From NCBI GenBank assembly GCA_030425145.1, contig JAUHVK010000038.1, forward strand, positions 1-35,573: a stretch of 35,573 nucleotides of DNA. Direction: 5' to 3'. Every line of letters starts with the position of its first letter. Position 1 is the first letter of the stretch. The notes under the pieces are model-generated. The model saw only the letters and a program-made list of their open reading frames with translations. It did no database searches and was not told where the DNA came from. The translations under genes and the position numbers were made by a program. Source of the stretch: Alphaproteobacteria bacterium (GTDB lineage: Bacteria > Pseudomonadota > Alphaproteobacteria > Rhodobacterales > Rhodobacteraceae). Below are positions 30,579-35,573 of the stretch, piece after piece.

Positions 30579-31402
30579 TGCTGGACGCCCGTGAACTGGC
30601 TATAGGTTATGGCGCGACCGAGATCGGTTCGGGCCTAAGCCTTTCGGTGAAAACTGGCGATATTCTCTGCCTACTCGGTCCCAACGGATGCGGGAAGACA
30701 ACACTCTTCCGCACTTTGCTCGGCCTTTTGCCCGCGCTGTCCGGTCAGGTTCTGCTCGGCGGCAAACCGATCACGGCACAACGCCGCGCCGAGATCGCGA
30801 GGCAGATCGCCTATGTTCCGCAGGCTCATGCGCCGCCCTTCCCGTTCGAGGCGCTGGAAGTGGTTCTGATGGGGCGGACAGCCCGTCTGGGCACCTTCGG
30901 CCAGCCCGGGCAGCGAGACCGTGAAACCGCGCTGACCGCCATGCGGAAATTGGGGATCGGCGACCTCGCACACCGGGACTATTCGCGTCTTTCGGGTGGG
31001 CAGCGGCAACTCGTCCTGATCGCGCGGGCGCTGGCACAGGAAGCCCCGCTGATCGTTATGGACGAGCCCACCGCAAGCCTCGACTTCGGCAATCAGGTTC
31101 AAGTGCTGGCGCAGATCAAAGCGCTGGCTCAGGAGGCCGCAGGCGCAGGGCATGGCGTCATCCTGTCGACCCACGACCCGGATCAGGCCTTTGCGCTGGA
31201 TGCGCGTGTCTTGCTTATGAAGGACGGCCGCACGCGCGCGGAAGGGTCCGCCAGCGAGGTCCTGACGGGAGAAAACCTGAGTGACGTCTACGGCATCCCG
31301 GTCACTGTCGAGACGACAGGATCAGGCCGCAGGGTCTGCCTTCCGTCGCTTGGGCGTCAGTCTGCGCCGACGATGACGTCCGATGCTTTCACGATGGCGT
31401 AG
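30578..31402 (+). CDS. FecE/BtuD-type ABC transporter ATPase
   Basis: A 274-residue ATPase starting at ATG 30578. Walker A is GPNGCGKTT (34-42); Q-loop [25 protein letters not shown]; signature [20 protein letters not shown]; Walker [13 protein letters not shown]; switch His in [10 protein letters not shown]. It completes the type II importer. The last 46 bases overlap, tail to tail, the end of the mop gene on the other strand, so the C-terminus ([13 protein letters not shown]) is read from DNA that also encodes the end of Mop. Confidence 0.92.
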   Translation: MLDARELAIGYGATEIGSGLSLSVKTGDILCLLGPNGCGKTTLFRTLLGLLPALSGQVLLGGKPITAQRRAEIARQIAYVPQAHAPPFPFEALEVVLMGRTARLGTFGQPGQRDRETALTAMRKLGIGDLAHRDYSRLSGGQRQLVLIARALAQEAPLIVMDEPTASLDFGNQVQVLAQIKALAQEAAGAGHGVILSTHDPDQAFALDARVLLMKDGRTRAEGSASEVLTGENLSDVYGIPVTVETTGSGRRVCLPSLGRQSAPTMTSDAFTMA

Positions 31403-31566
31403 GCCGTTTTGCCGACCTCAAGCCCCAGATCCTCGACCGAGGCATTGGTGATCATCGCGGTCACCATCGTTCCACCGCCAAGGTCGATCTGCACGGTGGA
31501 ATTGACGGCGCCTTTGTCGATCGCGGTTACGGTCCCGGCCAGCTTGTTACGCGCGCTGAGTTTCAT
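31357..31566 (-). CDS. mop: Mop-type molbindin (single TOBE domain)
   Basis: A 69-residue protein that is a single Mop/TOBE domain: [69 protein letters not shown]. Members assemble as hexamers and store molybdate or tungstate. GGGAG lies about 10 bases before ATG 31566. It faces the MOT1-type permease across a 90-base promoter gap. Confidence 0.95.
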   Translation of the reverse strand: MKLSARNKLAGTVTAIDKGAVNSTVQIDLGGGTMVTAMITNASVEDLGLEVGKTAYAIVKASDVIVGAD

Positions 31567-31656
31567 CTATCGTAAGCTCCCATGGTTTGAAATTTCGATT
31601 GAGAGTATGGTCAGGAGCATGAAATTCAATGTTTGCGAATACATAAAGAGACGTCA

Positions 31657-32799
31657 GTGAGAGATCAGGCAGCTCCCGGCTTCCGCTTCGATCTTCGAGA
31701 AGCCAATGGCGCTCTCGGCGACATTGGGACGCTTTTGCCACTGATGATCGGAGCGATTGCGCTCGTCGGACTTCCTGCATCGAATGTCCTGCTGTGTTTC
31801 GGTCTCTTCTACATCGCGACCGGTCTCGTCTACCGCCTTCCAATCCCGGTCCAGCCGATGAAGGCAATCGCCGCTGTGGCGCTGGTCAGCGAGGTCACAC
31901 CTGGTGCCATTGCTCTTAGCGGAGTGCTGATTGGCCTCACACTCCTGGTACTCGGCGCCAGCGGGTTGATCGACAGGATCGCGCGTCTCGTGCCGCAGTC
32001 TGTCCTCTCCGGGTTGCAGTTGGGTCTGGGTCTGGCCCTGGGCTGGATTGCCCTCAATCTCATGAAGGACCAGGTCGGTATCGGCCTTGTGTCGCTGGGA
32101 GTCGCCGTCGCCTTCCTACGCTTCGGCGCCCATGCAGCACTGGCCACGATCCTGTGCGGGATAACGCTCGGCGCATTGTTCGATCCGTCAGGCGCATCCG
32201 GCCTCGTTCTACCCGGAGTGTCGGTCTGGCCGGCGGGTTTGCCGACCCTCACGGACCTCCGAACCGCAGTGACGGAACTTGCGCTGCCTCAACTGGCGCT
32301 CACGCTGACGAATGCGGTGTTCCTGACCGCTCTGGTCGCTCAGGACAGTTTCGGCCAGCGCGCCGAGCGCGTGACGCCCCGCAGGTTGTGCCTGACATCC
32401 GGTGCTGCCAACATGCTTCTCGCCCCGTTTGGAGCTCTCCCCATGTGCCACGGAGCCGGCGGCGTCGCGGCGCATTACCGCTTCGGGGCCAGGACGGGTG
32501 CCGCACCGATAATGCTGGGTGCAGCGCTGTTAATCATAGCACTCTTGCCTGGTCACCTGAGACAGATCGCGCTCGCCTCGATACCCTCGGCCACATTGGG
32601 AGCGCTTCTGCTGGTGGCCGCGGTGGAACTTGCCGCAAGCCGCCGCCTCATCGACGCGCTGCCCTCGTGCCGACCGGTCATCGCGGTGACTGCCCTCGGC
32701 ACGGTCTTCGGCAACCCGCTTATTGGCTTGATACTCGGCACGCTTGGCGAGTTGGTGCGAAAACGGGTTGTATCACGGCTGAAGGGCTCTTGCCGATAA
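31657..32799 (+). CDS. MOT1-type molybdate permease
   Basis: A 380-residue protein with about ten membrane segments. The MOT1 signature is present: FDLREANGALGDIGTLLPLMIGAIALVGLP at the N-terminus and LVYRLPIPVQPMKAIAAVAL. Eukaryotic MOT1 takes up molybdate; bacterial members are annotated as putative sulfate/molybdate transporters. GTG 31657 is preferred, with AAGAG six bases before it; the open frame starts at a TTG 24 bases upstream. It is divergent from mop. The 151 bases after it, to the kinase gene, hold nothing I can assign. Confidence 0.87.
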   Translation: MRDQAAPGFRFDLREANGALGDIGTLLPLMIGAIALVGLPASNVLLCFGLFYIATGLVYRLPIPVQPMKAIAAVALVSEVTPGAIALSGVLIGLTLLVLGASGLIDRIARLVPQSVLSGLQLGLGLALGWIALNLMKDQVGIGLVSLGVAVAFLRFGAHAALATILCGITLGALFDPSGASGLVLPGVSVWPAGLPTLTDLRTAVTELALPQLALTLTNAVFLTALVAQDSFGQRAERVTPRRLCLTSGAANMLLAPFGALPMCHGAGGVAAHYRFGARTGAAPIMLGAALLIIALLPGHLRQIALASIPSATLGALLLVAAVELAASRRLIDALPSCRPVIAVTALGTVFGNPLIGLILGTLGELVRKRVVSRLKGSCR

Positions 32800-32950
32800 T
32801 CGGTGCATTGACGCAAGTCGCAGACAAGTTCGTTTGAACTGATCATGCACAAGGTTTGAAACGTCGGCTTCCAACTCCGATCAACCAAGCACGAAGCTCC
32901 GGCGTGTTCAAATTCCGGACGCTTCGAAGTACGGGCTTGCGTGGCCTGTC

Positions 32951-34276
32951 TTACCGACGCGGAAGGGCAAGGGTTGCGTTCAGGCCCGGTCCCTCGGCGC
33001 CGAGCACCAGCCTGCCGCCTGCGGCCTCGGCAATGTCCGATGCAATAGCCAGGCCAAGGCCGGTTCCGGCTTCATCCGCCCGGGCATGGCGGCGCGAAAG
33101 CTCGGCGCGCCTCTCTTCCGGGATACCAGGACCATCGTCCTGGATGCTGAGACGCAGGCAATCACCATCTTCTTGCGCGGAGAGCACAACTTTGCTACGC
33201 GCATGGCGCGCGGCGTTCTCCATGAGCGCGCCCAGGGCCTCGGCGAGATCGGCTTCGTGCAGAGAGGCCAACATCCCGTGCGGTATGTCTTGCCTCCACT
33301 CAAGCTCCGCTCCATCGGGTGTGCGCCGCAGAACCTCGATAAGGCGGTCGGCGACAAGCGACGGATCGGCGCGCGCATCAACGGCTCGGGCCGCTGTGCG
33401 GGCACGGGCCAGTTCGCGGTCGACCGTGCGCCGCATCGCCCGCGCGGTGACCTCGATCCCTTCGGCCTGATCCGTCGCACCCTCGCCCCGAAGGCGGGCG
33501 GCCTCGCCCATCAGCGCCTGAAGCGGTGTCTTGAGGCCATGTGCAAGGTCTGCTGCCCGGGCGCGGGCGCGCTCGGTTTCGGCCTCACGTTCGGTCAGAA
33601 GGTCGTCGATCTCTGCGGCCACGGGGCGCAGCTCGAGCGGCCAGTCCTCACCCATCCGCGCAGCCCTGCCGGTCCGCAAGGCGGTGATCCGAGCTCCGAG
33701 ATCCCGCAACGGACGCAGCCCGACCGAAAGCTGCACCCAGCCTGCCGCGATCAGCGTCAGCGCCAGAAGGCCCAGATAGGGGGCGAGATCGGCCATGAAA
33801 TCACGCTGTGCCGAAGTGAGTTCAGCCGCACTCATGCCGACCGCCGCACGGACCGCGCTCCCGCCCAGGCGTACTGGCAATGTGCTGGAGCGCTCCAGAA
33901 CAAGAAGCTCTGCGCCACCTGGTCCGGGAAGCCGATGCACATGCACGGCCCCGTCGCCCAGAGTGTCGATGGGCAGGTCCAGCGCCGTGTCCCAGAGCGA
34001 ACGCGAGCGTTGAATGTCGCCGCCTTCTTCGATCTGCCAGTAAAGCCCCCCGTAAGGTTGCGAAAATCGCGGATCGGCCGGAGGACGGGCCAGTTCAAGA
34101 CCGCTCGGCCCCCGTTCCAGCCCGGACAGTACCTGATCGAGTTGGACGCTCATCTCGGCGACAGCCCTGCGTTCGACATGTGTGGCGAAAAGCTGGGCAA
34201 GTCCGAGCGCCGCGAGGCTGAGCGCCACGAGGATCGCAACCGCGCCCGCCAGCGCCAGGCGCAGGCGCAGGCTCAT
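32951..34276 (-). CDS. Sensor histidine kinase (OmpR-partner type)
   Basis: A 441-residue kinase. Membrane segments at about 8-30 and 168-188 flank a periplasmic domain; a HAMP-like segment follows. The phosphoacceptor is His 246 in DLAHGLKTPLQAL, the N box is LMENAARHA, and the ATP loops are DDGPGIPEE and GTGLGLAIASDI. The H-box has Gly where most have Glu after His, as in PhoQ/QseC relatives. It overlaps the response regulator by 4 bases and shares its operon with a PepSY protein. Signal unknown; cations or oxidised metals are common for PepSY-linked systems. Confidence 0.93.
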   Translation of the reverse strand: MSLRLRLALAGAVAILVALSLAALGLAQLFATHVERRAVAEMSVQLDQVLSGLERGPSGLELARPPADPRFSQPYGGLYWQIEEGGDIQRSRSLWDTALDLPIDTLGDGAVHVHRLPGPGGAELLVLERSSTLPVRLGGSAVRAAVGMSAAELTSAQRDFMADLAPYLGLLALTLIAAGWVQLSVGLRPLRDLGARITALRTGRAARMGEDWPLELRPVAAEIDDLLTEREAETERARARAADLAHGLKTPLQALMGEAARLRGEGATDQAEGIEVTARAMRRTVDRELARARTAARAVDARADPSLVADRLIEVLRRTPDGAELEWRQDIPHGMLASLHEADLAEALGALMENAARHARSKVVLSAQEDGDCLRLSIQDDGPGIPEERRAELSRRHARADEAGTGLGLAIASDIAEAAGGRLVLGAEGPGLNATLALPRR

Positions 34277-34932
34277 GCCGCCTCCAGGAAGTAACCAAAG
34301 CCGCGTCGTGTTCCGATCACGCCTGGTCCGAGCTTGCGCCGAAGACGTGCGATGACCGCTTCGAGGGCATTTGCCTCGCGCGCATCGTCATCCCCGTAGA
34401 GATGTTCCAACAGTTCGGTCGGTGGCACTGGCCGGTCTCGATGCTGCATGAGATAGGCCAGCAGCCGGTACTCCAGCGCCGTGACCTGAACGGGCACACC
34501 CCGGATTGCGACCCCCATCCGGTTGGTATCGAGGCTCAGCTCGCCCGCCTCCTGCAGCGCCGCCGCATGACCACCGGCCCGGCGGACCAGCGCACGCGCC
34601 CGGGCGATCAGTTCCTCCATACGGAAGGGTTTGGGCAGGTAATCGTCTGCACCTGCCTCGATCCCCTCGACCCGTTCCTGCCAGGTGCCGCGTGCGGTCA
34701 GGACCAGCACTGGCATCGTTCTGTCGTTGGCACGCCACCGCTTGAGCACGGCAAGCCCGTCGAGCGCAGGCAGCCCGAGGTCGAGCACCACGAGATCATA
34801 GTCTTCGGTATCCCCCAGAAACCACGCGTCTTCGCCATCGCCCGTCACCTCGACACGGAATCCCGCCGCCGTCAGCGCGGCCTGCAGATCGGCCGCGATA
34901 CGGGGATCGTCCTCAACGGCGAGCGCACGCAT
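34273..34932 (-). CDS. OmpR/PhoB-family response regulator
   Basis: A 219-residue regulator starting at ATG 34932 (MRALAVEDDPRIAADLQAAL). The receiver has D8, D9, phosphoacceptor D51, T79 and K101. The C-terminal winged helix shows VQVTALEYRLLAYLMQHRDRPVPPTELLEHLYGDDDAREANALEAVIARLRRKLG and the final RGFGYFL. It follows the PepSY gene by 1 base and precedes the kinase. The tandem repeat upstream of the operon is probably its own site. Confidence 0.95.
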   Translation of the reverse strand: MRALAVEDDPRIAADLQAALTAAGFRVEVTGDGEDAWFLGDTEDYDLVVLDLGLPALDGLAVLKRWRANDRTMPVLVLTARGTWQERVEGIEAGADDYLPKPFRMEELIARARALVRRAGGHAAALQEAGELSLDTNRMGVAIRGVPVQVTALEYRLLAYLMQHRDRPVPPTELLEHLYGDDDAREANALEAVIARLRRKLGPGVIGTRRGFGYFLEAA

Positions 34933-34933
34933 G

Positions 34934-35233
34934 TCAGTCGACATCCTCTTCATGCTCGACCTCGAGCACCTCGCCCGAGGCCGCGTCGATCTCCATCTCG
35001 TAAAGCCGCCCTTCCGGGGTCACCAGTTCCAACTCGTAGACCCAGCGCCCATCATCGCGCTCGAGGTCGATCTCGATCACCCGACCGGGATGCAGCTCCG
35101 TGGCGGTGGCGAGAATATCCGACAGCGGCAGGATCTCTCCGGCCTCGAGCGCGCGTCGCGCACGGTCATGATCGTCGCGATCCGCCAGGGCGGGGGCAGC
35201 AATGAGCGACAAGATGAGAGCGAGGTGTTTCAT
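34934..35233 (-). CDS. PepSY-domain exported protein
   Basis: A 99-residue exported protein. ATG 35233 begins a signal peptide (KHLALILSLIAAPALA-DRDD). The mature part, DHDRARRALEAGEILPLSDILATATELHPGRVIEIDLERDDGRWVYELELVTPEGRLYEMEIDAASGEVLEVEHEEDVD, is a single PepSY domain with its usual YELELVTPEGRLYEMEID core. Such proteins often modulate a co-encoded two-component kinase. It is the first gene of this operon. Confidence 0.92.
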   Translation of the reverse strand: MKHLALILSLIAAPALADRDDHDRARRALEAGEILPLSDILATATELHPGRVIEIDLERDDGRWVYELELVTPEGRLYEMEIDAASGEVLEVEHEEDVD

Positions 35234-35253
35234 GGGTCCAGTCTCTACCCCGG

Positions 35254-35275
35254 GCAAGCTGACAGCAAGCTGACA
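35254..35275 (-). promoter_or_regulatory. Tandem 11-base repeat upstream of the PepSY/two-component operon
   Basis: GCAAGCTGACA occurs twice back to back (35254-35264 and 35265-35275), 21 bases upstream of the PepSY start. OmpR-family regulators bind direct repeats with an 11-base period, so this is a strong candidate for the autoregulatory site. A degraded third unit (AAGGGTCAGC) follows. Confidence 0.75.
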
Positions 35276-35361
35276 ATAAGGGTCAGCCCCGCGTCAGGCG
35301 AGTCGGGGCACAAGAGGTCATCGGCGGCCATGTCGGCTGCCCTGGCAATAGGAGACACACC

Positions 35362-35430
35362 ATGAAACGCACCATTCTCTTCACCGCGGCACTGGGCACT
35401 GCCGTCGGCATGTGTCGCGTTGCCCTTTAA
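35362..35430 (+). pseudogene. Start of a small exported protein, truncated by IS-like DNA
   Basis: AGGAG precedes an ATG that opens MKRTILFTAALGTAVGM, a typical signal peptide, but the frame ends after 22 codons at TAA 35428-35430. The gene diverges from the PepSY/two-component operon, where a PepSY or cytochrome gene under the same regulator is often found. The break occurs at about 35411, where the sequence changes to that of the element described next, so the stop codon is probably element DNA. The start could be off by one base because of the edge position. Confidence 0.5.
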
Positions 35431-35573
35431 TCTGAGACGCGACGCGTTGGGAGTGGAAAGGATCTGGGGTTCAAGCGGCGTTGGGGCCGCGGGTCAACAG
35501 TCTTCCGTCCAGAACGGCCGCTCTAACGGTAGCAACCCTGTGCGCACCCCGTGGTGACCACCGCATTCGCTGC
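35411..35573 (-). mobile_element. End of a second insertion-sequence-like element
   Basis: From about 35411 the sequence leaves the truncated signal-peptide gene. It contains an inverted repeat, GTCGCGT (35414-35420) and ACGCGAC (35437-35443), and then, on the minus strand, the end of what looks like a transposase gene. The outer limit and target duplication cannot be set because the element runs off the window. Identification as an IS rests mainly on the translated C-terminus. Confidence 0.5.
35471..35572 (-). CDS. Transposase-like C-terminus (partial)
   Basis: The minus-strand frame entering from the window edge reads 33 residues, QRMRWSPRGAHRVATVRAAVLDGRLLTR..., to TGA 35471-35473. The segment MRWSPRGAH...VRAAVLDG resembles, from memory, the C-termini of ISKra4-type transposases (MRW(S)x(K/R)GA...VR). 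The catalytic region is outside the window. If wrong, it would be a chance frame in the same region. Confidence 0.45.
   Translation of the reverse strand, partial: QRMRWSPRGAHRVATVRAAVLDGRLLTRGPNAA

Noticed and set aside
31567-31656. ModE-type box or Moco riboswitch between mop and the MOT1 gene
   Set aside because: The TATAT-rich dyad of ModE sites is not present, and a 90-base gap is too short for the known Moco RNA; no support beyond the gene context.
1-35573. tRNA, rRNA, CRISPR array or replication origin
   Set aside because: No cloverleaf with a CCA-proximal T arm, no rRNA-like sequence, no regularly spaced repeat series and no rep/par gene were seen by eye.

Overview
The window looks like a moderately GC-rich alphaproteobacterial replicon, most likely Rhodobacteraceae (Roseobacter/Paracoccus-type). 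The case rests on the ccoNOQP-ccoS gene set, an NsrR/NnrS nitric-oxide module, TRAP-free ABC and TauE transport genes, a PepSY two-component locus and an IS3-type transposase end. No rRNA, tRNA or CRISPR array was seen. Both window ends lie inside insertion-sequence-like DNA, so this may be a contig that stopped at repeats, and the genes at both edges (livM on the left, a small exported protein on the right) are cut by those elements.

Layout: (1) 1-126, IS3-family right end; 124-2740, a branched-chain amino-acid-type ABC operon (binding protein, livH, truncated livM) with a FadR-type GntR regulator behind it (2927-3673). (2) 3792-8630, an NsrR-like Rrf2 regulator, two TauE/SafE exporters around a small ORF and a second GntR regulator, a short degenerate nnrS/MOSC relic, and an HPP-CBS membrane protein. 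(3) 8828-14047, an operon headed by a second NsrR-like regulator and continuing into ccoNOQP (cbb3 oxidase), a 52-residue membrane ORF, a DUF2189-type membrane protein, ccoS and a 77-residue ORF. (4) 14132-18744, divergent from it, a tightly coupled nitric-oxide/nitrosative-stress operon: group III truncated globin, RIC-type hemerythrin, AhpD-like protein, DUF488 protein, nitronate monooxygenase, 5-formyl-THF cyclo-ligase, NnrS. A perfect inverted repeat sits between the two operons. (5) 18772-21425, an operon on the minus strand: MarR-type regulator with a Cys/His-rich tail, an exported protein, a CPGC redoxin and a MOSC protein. (6) 21426-23818, a sparse stretch with a TrbM-like orphan and an EamA permease. 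(7) 23827-32799, a molybdenum/tungsten island: TupBCA, an excisionase-HTH/PBP regulator, a TrmO/TsaA-like protein, a ModA-like and a FecB-like binding protein with BtuCD-like permease/ATPase, a Mop molbindin and a MOT1-type permease. (8) 32951-35573, sensor kinase, response regulator and PepSY protein with a tandem-repeat operator, then the right-hand IS-like end.

How it fits together: regions 3 and 4 form one NO-responsive divergon, with NsrR placed to control both an oxidase and a detoxification set. The same arrangement existed a second time in region 2: the NsrR paralogue at 3792-4208 and the nnrS/MOSC relic at 7164-7303 keep the order and orientation of the intact locus, with TauE/GntR genes now where the detoxification genes would be. 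The Mo/W island could supply molybdoenzymes (for example those of nitrogen-oxide metabolism), but no such enzyme is encoded here.
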